Position numbers and translations under genes: made by a program
Shown: one piece after another, positions 1 to 6,326 of the stretch
Layout of the letters: each line of letters opens with the position of its first letter
Position numbering within the stretch: the stretch's first letter is position 1
The notes under the pieces: model-generated
What the model was told of the DNA's origin: nothing
Databases searched by the model: none
Seen by the model: the letters and a program-made list of their open reading frames with translations, nothing else
Assembly (NCBI GenBank): GCA_003543035.1
Contig: DPJL01000413.1
Location: 1 to 18,049, forward strand
Length of the DNA stretch: 18,049 nt
From: Micromonosporaceae bacterium
Lineage (GTDB): Bacteria > Actinomycetota > Actinomycetes > Mycobacteriales > Micromonosporaceae
Reading direction: 5' to 3'

Positions 1-513
1 CCCCGCGCGCGGCGCCCCCCCCCCCCCCGCGGCGGCGGCATCAGCCGCCGCCCGGGTCGCCTCCGCAATCCCTCCACCGCCGGAGACAGTGCTGTGGTAC
101 GCGCTGACCGCTGGAGCCAGCGCGTCAACCATGGTCTTGTCACCTTCACTCGCCGCACCCAGTTGCTGGATGCCGGCAAGCGCAGCACGCAGCGCCGTAC
201 CGAGCTGCTCGGCGGAGACCGCCGAGTCCGTACCCAGGGACTTTCCTGCGCTTCGGAACCCGGTGCCGTATAGGGGCCCGGAGGCGCCACCGACCTTGCT
301 GATCAACGCCTGACCGACGGTGGTCAGCACGTCCCCCGGCGTTTCGGGGGACCTGTCTTCGATCATGAGGACCGCGGCCTCGAACCCCCGGCGGACGTTG
401 AATCCATGGTCGCCGTCGCCTATTGCGGCGTCGAGATGGGTCAGATGCTCGGCGTTCTCGGCCACTAGTTTTGCGGTCCCGGCGATCCAGGCCCGGAAGG
501 TGATCGCATCCAC
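1..513 (-). CDS. dhaL: Dihydroxyacetone kinase ADP-binding subunit DhaL (partial, C-terminus off the window)
   Basis: Reading from a GTG at 513 gives about 160 convincing residues of the DAK2 (DhaL) domain, which holds the nucleotide and passes phosphate towards dihydroxyacetone bound on DhaK. Visible motifs are DAAIGDGDHG near residue 29 (the Asp residues that coordinate Mg-nucleotide), GGASGPLYGT near residue 75 and GDKTMVDAL near residue 123. The start is supported by an AGGGGGA ribosome site just upstream. It lies 68 nt after dhaK and is co-directional, so the two are probably co-transcribed. Family length is about 210 residues, so roughly 40 are missing. The last residues translate to poly-Ala/poly-Gly instead of the expected GRASYLGERS-type motif, so positions 1-50 may be unreliable sequence. 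Whether the kinase uses ATP or a PTS (DhaM) cannot be told, because anything downstream is outside the window. Confidence 0.88.
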   Translation of the reverse strand, partial: MDAITFRAWIAGTAKLVAENAEHLTHLDAAIGDGDHGFNVRRGFEAAVLMIEDRSPETPGDVLTTVGQALISKVGGASGPLYGTGFRSAGKSLGTDSAVSAEQLGTALRAALAGIQQLGAASEGDKTMVDALAPAVSAYHSTVSGGGGIAEATRAAADAAAAGGGGAPRAG

Positions 514-581
514 GATGAATCCCCCTACACTTTCAATCTCTGCTGGACGGCTGTTTCAGGAGCTCGACGGGAATCGAGGCG

Positions 582-1574
582 TCATCGCCCCCAGCGCAGC
601 GCCGGGGTCTCCACCGGTGCGTCCCACAGCTCAAGCAGCTGCGGGTTCATCTTGCCGACGGTGATCATGCAGCCAGCCATCTCGAGGCTCGTGATGTAGT
701 TGCCCACGAGGCTACGAACGACTCGCACGCCGCGACTCGCCAGCCAGTCGGCGACCTCGGCATATACGACGTACAGCTCGATCAACGGCGTACCGCCCAT
801 GCCGTTGACCATGACCGCCACCTCGCCCTGCAGCGGCGCATCCTTGTGGATGGCCTCCAGCGAAATGTTGGCGATCTCCTTGGCCGAGACGAGCTTGCCG
901 CGAGCGCGGCCCGGTTCGCCGTGGATTCCAACGCCCAATTCGATCTCGTCTTCGGCGAGGTCAAAGCCGGGCTTGCCAGAAGCCGGCACGGTGCAGGCGG
1001 TCAACGCCACCCCGAATGAGCGAGTGAGTTCGTTGACGTTCTTGGCCACCGCCGCCACGGACGCGAGGTCCGCGCCGCGCTCGGCCAGCGCGCCGGCGAT
1101 CTTCTCGACAAAGACTGTGGCGCCGGTACCGCGCCGTCCGGCGGTCCAGGTGCTGTCTTCCACCGCTACGTCGTCATTGATCACGACGGCCTCGACCTTG
1201 ATGCCGGAGTCACCGGCAAGGTCAGCGGCCATCTGGAAGTTCAGTACGTCGCCGGTGTAGTTCTTGACGATGTGCAGAACGCCCCGGCCCGCGTCCACGG
1301 CCTTGGTCGCGGCGAGGATCTGGTCCGGAACTGGCGACGTGAAGACCTCACCAGGGCAGGCTGCATCGAGCATGCCGTAACCGACGAAGCCACCGTGCAG
1401 CGGCTCATGTCCGGAACCGCCGCCGGAAACGAGGCTTACCTTGCCGGCGGTCGGGCCGCCTGCGCGGGTGATGTAGCGCTCGGCATGGTTGACAGATAGC
1501 GCCGGGTGAGCTGCGGCGATGCCGCGCAGCGCGTCACTGAGCACCTGGTCCGGCGAATTGATCAACTTCTTCAC
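582..1574 (-). CDS. dhaK: Dihydroxyacetone kinase substrate-binding subunit DhaK
   Basis: This 330-residue protein has the full DhaK length. It binds dihydroxyacetone covalently as a hemiaminal on a histidine. The sequence shows GGGSGHEP (residues 51-58), which contains the second active-site His (56), the IVKNYTGDVLNF motif (102-113), and GVGIHGEPG (214-222) with the substrate-binding His218. An open frame runs further upstream, but the GTG at 1574 is chosen because a GGAAGGAAG ribosome site precedes it and because homology begins at VKKLINSPDQV. It lies 38 nt behind the aquaglyceroporin gene and ahead of dhaL, giving a compact uptake-and-phosphorylation operon. The product, dihydroxyacetone phosphate, enters glycolysis directly. 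Identification is firm. Confidence 0.95.
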   Translation of the reverse strand: MKKLINSPDQVLSDALRGIAAAHPALSVNHAERYITRAGGPTAGKVSLVSGGGSGHEPLHGGFVGYGMLDAACPGEVFTSPVPDQILAATKAVDAGRGVLHIVKNYTGDVLNFQMAADLAGDSGIKVEAVVINDDVAVEDSTWTAGRRGTGATVFVEKIAGALAERGADLASVAAVAKNVNELTRSFGVALTACTVPASGKPGFDLAEDEIELGVGIHGEPGRARGKLVSAKEIANISLEAIHKDAPLQGEVAVMVNGMGGTPLIELYVVYAEVADWLASRGVRVVRSLVGNYITSLEMAGCMITVGKMNPQLLELWDAPVETPALRWGR

Positions 1575-1612
1575 TATTGGACTTCCTTCCACTGGATGTC
1601 TTGATAGGAGGT

Positions 1613-2386
1613 TCAGACCGAGACGTGCTCGGCGGCGGAGGCCGTCTGGGTTGCCTTCACGGAGCCGATGTAGGCGTACACGGCGGCAGCCAACAGACCG
1701 GCACCGAAGGTCGCGATGAAGTAGACAGGCGTCTGACCCCACAGAAGGCCATCGCCGCCACCGAGCCCAGCCCGTGCGATCATCGGGCCGATGTAGCGGG
1801 CCGGGTTGAGCGCCGCACCAGTGACCGGGCCGACGATGGTGATCACCGCGAACACGATCGAGGGGATGGCGAGGCCGTACCAGCCCGGAGTGGCCCGACT
1901 GTCGGTGGCCGTTCCGAACACCACGAAGATGAGCAGGAACGTCCCGATCACCTCTGCGAAGAATGCGTGACCGGCGTTGCCCGGGGTGTAGCTGAGCACA
2001 CCCAGCCCGGCGTCGATGCCGGCATCACCGAGCACACCCCAGATGGCGAAAGCACCGGCGATCCCGCCGAGGAACAGCGCCACGAGGTACCCGGGTACAT
2101 CCGACCAGGGCGTCTTTTTCGCCGCGGCAAGTGCCAAGGTCACGGCCGGGTTGATGTGGCAGCCCGAGATGTGCCCGATCGCGTAGATAACGGCGATGAT
2201 CACCATCATGAACGCGAACGAGATCATGCCCAGGTGCTCCATGCCAAAGGCGTACTCGGTCGCCTTGCCCTTCTGGCTGTTAAGCAACACAAACGTGGCC
2301 GCTGCGGTCCCCGGCCCGGCGAACACGAGTGCTCCGGTACCGATGAACTCGGCAACCATTTTTTTCAAAAGCGAAACTTCTGCCAT
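1613..2386 (-). CDS. glpF: MIP-family glycerol uptake facilitator / aquaporin
   Basis: The 257-residue protein is a six-helix channel of the major intrinsic protein family, located in the cytoplasmic membrane. Both half-helix signatures are present: GCHINPAVTLA (NPA at 79-81) and GAALNPARYIGP (NPA at 194-196, selectivity-filter Arg197). Classical glycerol facilitators usually have Asp after the second NPAR and here it is Tyr, so transport specificity is less certain than the operon context suggests. Linkage to dhaK and dhaL 38 nt downstream argues for glycerol or dihydroxyacetone uptake. The ATG at 2386 is chosen because MAEVSLLKKMVAEFIGTG matches typical family N-termini. No good ribosome site precedes it, whereas AGGAGG lies about 40 nt upstream in front of a three-codon ORF. 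Confidence 0.88.
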   Translation of the reverse strand: MAEVSLLKKMVAEFIGTGALVFAGPGTAAATFVLLNSQKGKATEYAFGMEHLGMISFAFMMVIIAVIYAIGHISGCHINPAVTLALAAAKKTPWSDVPGYLVALFLGGIAGAFAIWGVLGDAGIDAGLGVLSYTPGNAGHAFFAEVIGTFLLIFVVFGTATDSRATPGWYGLAIPSIVFAVITIVGPVTGAALNPARYIGPMIARAGLGGGDGLLWGQTPVYFIATFGAGLLAAAVYAYIGSVKATQTASAAEHVSV

Positions 2387-3124
2387 GCGTAGCGCCCACA
2401 CTGCCTTTAACAGGGCATAGCGGACTTCCCTCCTTCGAGGCGAGTAGGGTTGCTGTGAGACGTTGTTCGGCGTGTCCAAACGGTGTTCGGCTGAGTTTGC
2501 GACCCGATGACGAACGTGTCAAGAGGGTGACCACCGCCGACTGCTCAAAGGCGTGGTCATTTAAGGTTCCGAGCCGGCTATCAAGGCTGGCTTGCCGAGG
2601 GATGTCAACGCCTACGGCGGACCGGCTCCGATACATCGGGGATATCCGATACAGACATCGCGGACGTCACCATTGGCCACCGGGTCCATCTCCTGGTGCA
2701 CCGTCAAGCCCAAGCCTCCGGCGACGCCAGCTTGGTCAGCCGCCAAGCAACGAGTGTTGGGATTCACGAGCTGACGGAAAGTCCTCACGACAGACAGTTC
2801 CACACCGCCATCTGACTCCGAGGCAGCCAGGAGAAGTAGGGTGTGCCGTCCACCTCACCGCGATGCCTACATGTCCAGGCCGCGGTGCCAGGTGGCGACA
2901 CCGTGCTGACTCCAGCGGAAAGCCTGCCCGGCAAGGGATTTCGCCGCAATCTCAGCAACAATCAACCGGCCGCAGGCAAGGCCTCTGCACTCCCCATCGG
3001 GGATTCGACCTTCTAAACCGCGAAGTAATTGAGGTGGTTTGCATCGGTTAGTGTTTAACCAAATCTTTAACGGATGATCTCCGTTTAGAGAAACCCCAGG
3101 TCAGAAGGCAATACAAATGATGGG
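2387..3124. other. 738-nt intergenic region with short repeats, no convincing gene
   Basis: Several frames are open here on both strands, but none has recognisable motifs, good start signals or family-like composition. Visible structure: TGTTCGGC twice, 20 nt apart (2464-2471 and 2484-2491); TGAC-N6-GTCA (2508-2521); an exact 9-nt direct repeat TCCGATACA (2627-2635 and 2645-2653) flanking ATCGG-N6-CCGAT (2635-2650); AACGGA-N5-TCCGTT (3069-3085); and GGTTA-N5-TAACC (3046-3060). The first elements lie upstream of glpF and could be operator half-sites. The last two lie downstream of the tRNA and could help transcript ending, but neither has a T-tract. Confidence 0.5.
2407..2434 (-). promoter_or_regulatory. 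Strong ribosome site and three-codon leader ORF ahead of glpF
   Basis: On the minus strand AGGAGG (2434-2429) is followed 10 nt later by ATG CCC TGT TAA (2418-2407), a Met-Pro-Cys-stop ORF. Its stop lies 20 nt before the chosen glpF ATG. It could be a leader ORF or minimal upstream cistron coupling translation to glpF. Alternatively the strong site may be accidental, or may point to a glpF start disrupted by a sequence error. Only the sequence match is seen. Confidence 0.35.
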
Positions 3125-3197
3125 TGCGCCGCCAGGGACTCGAACCCCGAACCCGCGGATTAAGAGTCCGCTGCTCTGCCAGTTGAGCTAGCGGCGC
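3125..3197 (-). tRNA. tRNA-Lys (anticodon CTT)
   Basis: The minus strand folds into a complete 73-nt cloverleaf. The acceptor stem is GCGCCGC/GCGGCGC with discriminator A. The D arm is GCTC-loop-GAGC, the anticodon arm is GCGGA-CTCTTAA-TCCGC with CTT at the anticodon, the variable loop is 5 nt, and the T arm is CGGGG-TTCGAGT-CCCTG. CCA is not encoded. The anticodon reads AAG, the major lysine codon in high-GC genomes. No integration-like duplication of its 3' end is seen nearby. Confidence 0.97.
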
Positions 3198-3214
3198 TCG
3201 TGGCAACGGGAGAA

Positions 3215-3220
3215 ACCTTA
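3215..3220 (-). promoter_or_regulatory. Candidate -10 box for tRNA-Lys
   Basis: TAAGGT on the minus strand fits TANNNT and would start transcription about 10 nt before the mature tRNA. TTGGAG (3245-3240) is a possible -35 at a 19-nt spacing, slightly longer than ideal. Confidence 0.5.
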
Positions 3221-3315
3221 GCATGGGCCCGCCGTGGATCTCCAATTGGATACCCACAACCTCACAAATGTGACAAACGCTAACTCATTTGTCCGCGCCG
3301 GTAAGATCACGACCG

Positions 3316-3915
3316 ATGGACGCAGGCGCAGGAAACGAGATGATCACCATCCCGTCGGGGAAGGTGATCTTGTCGGATCGGCGAACACAGCGCAAGTGGC
3401 TAGTTGAGCTCACGCCATACCAGCTCGGCGCGTTCCCGGTCACCCAGGCGCAGTATGCGGAGGTCATCGGCCAGTATCCGAGCGCCGCGAAAGGCGACCG
3501 GTTGCCGGTCGAGGGGGTCTCGTGGTGGGACGCCGTCCGGTTCTGCAACGCCCTGTCTCAGCACGAAGGGCTGAGCCCCGCCTATGGCCGTGAGGATGAC
3601 GAGGGCATCGAGTGGGACGAATCCGCTGACGGGTACCGGCTACCTACCGAGGCCGAATGGGAACAGGCATGCCGAGCCGGCACCACCGGCGCCCGGTACG
3701 GGCCACTCGACGAGATCGCTTGGTACCGCGGCAACTCCAACGAGCGAATCCACGACGTGGGCGGAAAGCAGCCCAACGCCTGGGGCCTATACGACATGCT
3801 GGGCAACGTCTTCGAGTGGTGCTGGGACATCTACGATGCCGAGGTCTACGGCACGTACCGGTCCTACGTGGCGGTGGGTGGTTCGACGAGCACTGGAGCT
3901 GCCGAGCCTCGGTGA
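3316..3915 (+). CDS. SUMF1/FGE-like domain protein, C-terminus lost by frameshift
   Basis: The protein belongs to the formylglycine-generating-enzyme-like fold (FGE-sulfatase/SUMF1 domain). Family landmarks are PVTQAQYAEVIG (41-52), PVEGVSWWDAVRFCN (64-78), YRLPTEAEWEQACRAG (107-122) and NAWGLYDMLGNVFEWCWD (154-171). The open frame ends at residue 199 with an unrelated tail (after TYR at 182). Shifting frame at 3859-3861 restores LRGGGWFDEHWSCRASVRR and DVGFRVAR, the expected family ending. The start could be 3316 (ATG), 3340 (ATG with AGGAAA just upstream, aligned to the domain start) or a TTG at 3289. Even in the repaired frame only one Cys sits in the RGGGW region, while true formylglycine-generating enzymes have two, so sulfatase activation is unlikely and the substrate is unknown. 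Confidence 0.8.
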   Translation: MDAGAGNEMITIPSGKVILSDRRTQRKWLVELTPYQLGAFPVTQAQYAEVIGQYPSAAKGDRLPVEGVSWWDAVRFCNALSQHEGLSPAYGREDDEGIEWDESADGYRLPTEAEWEQACRAGTTGARYGPLDEIAWYRGNSNERIHDVGGKQPNAWGLYDMLGNVFEWCWDIYDAEVYGTYRSYVAVGGSTSTGAAEPR

Positions 3916-4046
3916 GGCGGCGCAGCCACCCGAGCTATCAGATCGACGACGTCGGATTCCGCGTCGCGCGAACGGCTGCAAGCGTGCCGACCACGACGGT
4001 CGCGTCCAGCTCGTCGCATTGGGAGACTCGCGGGGTGAATCCGTGA
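3861..4046 (+). pseudogene. Out-of-frame 3' part of the SUMF1-domain gene
   Basis: This frame carries the missing end of the domain, from VLRGGGWFDEHWSC to GFRVAR (about 3861-3970). A 24-residue tail then runs to a stop at 4044-4046. Adding one G at 3859-3861 (GTACCGGTCC to GTACCGGGTCC) fuses it to the upstream part. The tail overlaps the convergent methyltransferase gene by 109 nt, but the conserved domain reaches only about 33 nt into it. Confidence 0.7.
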
Positions 4047-4726
4047 GCGAGGATCACGTCGTTCACCGTGGAAGCTTGGTGGGCGCTCGTCTCGATCAGC
4101 AGATGGCCGCCAGGCGCAAGCCATTGCGGCGCACCCGAAACCACGCGACGCAGGATCGATAGGCCGTCCACTCCCCCATCAAGGGCAACGCGGCGTTCGT
4201 GGATCCGAGCTTCGGCCGGTAGCAACCGAATCGCTTCTGTTGGTACATAAGGAGTATTGGCCACGATCACGTCAACACGACCGCGAAGTTGCGAGGGCAG
4301 TGGCTCGTAAAGATCGCCCAACAGGACTGTCCCATCTACGTTGCGCCGTGCGCACTCAACGGCCGCCGGATCGAGGTCTACCGCGTACAAGTTGATGGGC
4401 TGCTTGGAAAGTAGCGCCGCACCAACCGCGCCAGACCCGCAACCGAGGTCGACGACCGTTGCATGTGGCGGCGCCACTACCAAAGCCTCGCGCACAAGAA
4501 GTTCGGTGCGGCGCCGGGGCACGAAAACACCGGGATCGACACTGATGCGAATACCACAAAACGAGGCCCAGCCAACGATGTACTCCAAGGGCACCCCGCT
4601 AATGCGTTGCCCCACCATGAAATCCAGCTCGGCGGGCGTGCTCGCGGCACTGACAAACAGCCGCGCCTCGTCTTCGGCGAAGACGCAACCAGCTGCACGC
4701 AGGGTGTTGATGATGGATACCGACAT
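3938..4726 (-). CDS. PrmC/HemK-related N5-glutamine methyltransferase-like protein
   Basis: The 262-residue protein is a class I SAM-dependent methyltransferase resembling the PrmC-related subfamily found in actinobacteria. It has the short N-terminal helical region, GVPLEYIVGWASFCG (44-58), PRRRTELLV (70-78), motif I DLGCGSGAVG (93-102) and the acidic VDLDP (116-120). In PrmC the catalytic motif NPPY binds the release-factor glutamine. Here it is NTPYVP (157-162), so it is probably not the housekeeping PrmC and its substrate is uncertain. The start is well supported by GGAGG five nt before the ATG. That ribosome site lies in a perfect 12-nt palindrome. The C-terminal 15 residues after VVVG look like read-through into the convergent neighbour. 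Confidence 0.85.
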   Translation of the reverse strand: MSVSIINTLRAAGCVFAEDEARLFVSAASTPAELDFMVGQRISGVPLEYIVGWASFCGIRISVDPGVFVPRRRTELLVREALVVAPPHATVVDLGCGSGAVGAALLSKQPINLYAVDLDPAAVECARRNVDGTVLLGDLYEPLPSQLRGRVDVIVANTPYVPTEAIRLLPAEARIHERRVALDGGVDGLSILRRVVSGAPQWLAPGGHLLIETSAHQASTVNDVILAHGFTPRVSQCDELDATVVVGTLAAVRATRNPTSSI

Positions 4727-4730
4727 GTGA

Positions 4731-4742
4731 ACCTCCGGAGGT
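4731..4742. promoter_or_regulatory. Palindrome containing the methyltransferase ribosome site
   Basis: ACCTCCGGAGGT is a perfect 12-nt palindrome four nt upstream of the ATG at 4726 and includes the GGAGG ribosome site. The RNA could partly self-pair, or the palindrome may arise simply because a strong ribosome site is followed by its complement. Confidence 0.45.
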
Positions 4743-4920
4743 GCCCGTGGGCGCTCCTCAGCGGTCTATGTCAACGACGCCGCCTGGCCGATAGGAGGAA
4801 GCACCCGGCCTGTGTTGGCAAGGATCGGACCCACCTCCTCGAGTAGTTGCTGGCAGTGAGACCAACCATAGCAGAGGGTCGGATCTTGGTCACGGCGATG
4901 AAACGGGTGATGGTGCTGGC

Positions 4921-4926
4921 TAACCT
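4921..4926 (+). promoter_or_regulatory. Candidate -10 box of a leaderless transcript (secreted repeat protein)
   Basis: TAACCT fits TANNNT and is followed by 7 nt and then the ATG at 4934. No ribosome site precedes that ATG, which suggests transcription starts on the start codon itself. No clear -35 is visible. Confidence 0.5.
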
Positions 4927-4933
4927 GCGCGCT

Positions 4934-5818
4934 ATGACCAGGAGAAGGTATGCGGCAGCTTTGGTAGTGCTGGCGACGACAGCGGTGCAGCTCGTCGCAG
5001 TGTCACCTGCGCATGCGGGCATCACCGGCCTGATCGTCGTCTCGCAGTCCACGTCGGCGGGAACCCCAAAGACGTCGGCATCCATAAGCGTTGCCTGTCC
5101 CGGGTTCAAGAAGGTGGTGGCCGGCGGTGCGACCGTCAGCTTCGAGCGGGGAAGCACGGCTTACGGCCACGTGGCAATCAACGCGTCCTATCCGGAGGCC
5201 AACACCTGGAAGGCACTGGCCGTCGAAGATTCCACAATGCCCTTAGGCGACTGGTACCTGACGAGCCATGCGATATGCGTCGACAATCCCGCCGGTCTGG
5301 AGGTCGTCAAGACGAGCTCCGCCATGGGAGTGCACAACGGCGGAATCGGGGTCTTCGCCAATTGCCCAGTGGGCAAGAAGGTGCTTGGATTCGGTGCTCA
5401 GGTTGACATGCCCAGCCTCGACGGGAGCGTCACCTTGCATCAGTTCAATCCGACCTCAGCCCTTGGCACTGTTGAAGCCTGGGCATCCGGAGCCGGTACC
5501 AGCGTGCAATGGCAATTGAGCAGCTATGCGGTATGCGTAAACCCGGTGCCGCAGCAGGTGCGAGTCATCGAGGCCACCGGTTACACGCCCAACCCGAAGA
5601 ACGTGGTTGCCCAATGCCCTGCTGGCACAACCACATTCGGTGTCGGCGGGGTCATCGGCGAGCTGGCTCTCGGCGATCCGGTCACGGTAAATGCGACGGC
5701 CTTCACCTACCTGCGGACCGGGGATGCGTTTCCGCTCGTGATGGTTGCGGACTACGGCGCAGGCACGAGCTATCCATGGCAGGCAAGGGTTGTCGCCGTC
5801 TGCGCGGAAGCAATGTGA
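4934..5818 (+). CDS. Secreted protein with three cysteine-paired tandem repeats
   Basis: The 294-residue product starts with a clear Sec signal peptide (Arg-rich, hydrophobic 8-24, cleavage after AHA at about 28) and is exported. The mature part is three divergent repeats of about 75 residues. Each opens with a CP motif (Cys55, Cys144, Cys228) followed by a K/T-V-x-G-x-G stretch, and closes with an aromatic/AxxC stretch (Cys115, Cys201, Cys290). Cysteine spacing within repeats is 60, 57 and 62, so one disulfide per repeat is likely. Similar CPxGKKVLGxG motifs occur in uncharacterised actinobacterial secreted proteins, but I know no function. An open frame extends upstream to 4847; 4934 is preferred because the signal peptide begins there and a -10 box lies 7 nt before it. 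Confidence 0.82.
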   Translation: MTRRRYAAALVVLATTAVQLVAVSPAHAGITGLIVVSQSTSAGTPKTSASISVACPGFKKVVAGGATVSFERGSTAYGHVAINASYPEANTWKALAVEDSTMPLGDWYLTSHAICVDNPAGLEVVKTSSAMGVHNGGIGVFANCPVGKKVLGFGAQVDMPSLDGSVTLHQFNPTSALGTVEAWASGAGTSVQWQLSSYAVCVNPVPQQVRVIEATGYTPNPKNVVAQCPAGTTTFGVGGVIGELALGDPVTVNATAFTYLRTGDAFPLVMVADYGAGTSYPWQARVVAVCAEAM

Positions 5819-5825
5819 TAGGCCG

Positions 5826-6322
5826 TCAGAAACGCCAACGGGTCTGGCTATATGGCTCGCCGCGGCCGAAACCCAGCACTTTCTTCGGTGCCACTTTGAA
5901 AACGAGTGCCTCACCGCCCTCAGCGTGGAAGGCGCCGTCTTGGACTCGAAGTGCCAGTCCTTGCCGTACTTGGACTCGTACGCATCGGCCAGATCCTGAA
6001 GCTTGGCGTCATCGGTGATCGGGGCGGCGGCGCCTTCCACGACGACGTCATATCCTTCACCGAGCGCGTCGCAGCCGGTCGTGATCACACAATGCTGGTT
6101 CTGCTCCAGATTCCTGGCCTTGCGTTCGCTCGGCCCGGTACAGAAGTACATTGCCTCGTCTCGCCAGATCGCGAGCAGCGGTGTCACGTGCGGCCGGCCA
6201 TCGGGCCGGACCGTTGACAGCCAATACACCTCGGCCTTGGCGAGCTGCTCCGAGGCGTCGTTCCACGCCACGGGGCTCGCGTCCTCGCTGCTGAATCGCA
6301 AATCCAACTCGCCGAGCTGCAT
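5826..6322 (-). CDS. Pyridoxamine-5'-phosphate-oxidase-fold protein (FMN/F420 split barrel), frameshifted
   Basis: Residues 1 to about 127 read as a PPOX-class split-barrel protein, with AEVYWLSTVRPDGRPHVTP (30-48) and MYFCTGPSERKARNL. Mycobacterial relatives bind FMN or F420 and reduce small substrates. At 5944-5945 the frame departs into unrelated sequence running to 5456, antisense to the secreted protein. Adding one G (GAGTCC to GAGGTCC) restores DGAFHAEGGEALVFKVAP and GEPYSQTRWRF, the expected C-terminus. That frame stops at 5826, giving 165 residues and an end 7 nt from the convergent gene. The coordinates given are for the repaired gene. The start has GGAGGAG seven nt upstream and lies 4 nt after the preceding ORF, so the two are translationally linked. 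The cofactor cannot be decided. Confidence 0.8.
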
Positions 6323-6326
6323 CAGG

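Noticed and set aside
1575..1742. 56-residue N-terminal extension of DhaK
   Set aside because: It overlaps glpF, is Arg-rich off-frame sequence, and a good ribosome site precedes GTG 1574.
2387..2479. 31-residue N-terminal extension of GlpF
   Set aside because: It does not resemble aquaporin N-termini and is basic and polar; homology begins near ATG 2386.
2612..2803. 63-residue minus-strand frame (ELSVVRTFRQLV to IGAGPP) as a possible gene remnant
   Set aside because: It looks somewhat protein-like, but I cannot match it to any family and it has no ribosome site.
2455..3051. 198-residue open frame on the plus strand in the glpF-tRNA gap
   Set aside because: No start signals, composition rich in Arg/Pro/Ser/Gly typical of off-frame GC-rich DNA, and no recognisable motif.
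3046..3085. Intrinsic terminator after tRNA-Lys (stems at 3046-3060 and 3069-3085)
   Set aside because: Stems are only 5-6 bp and no T-tract follows on the minus strand.
5456..5825. C-terminal 120 residues of the minus-strand frame starting at 6322
   Set aside because: It is antisense to the secreted repeat protein and follows the frameshift; the correct C-terminus is found in another frame ending at 5826.
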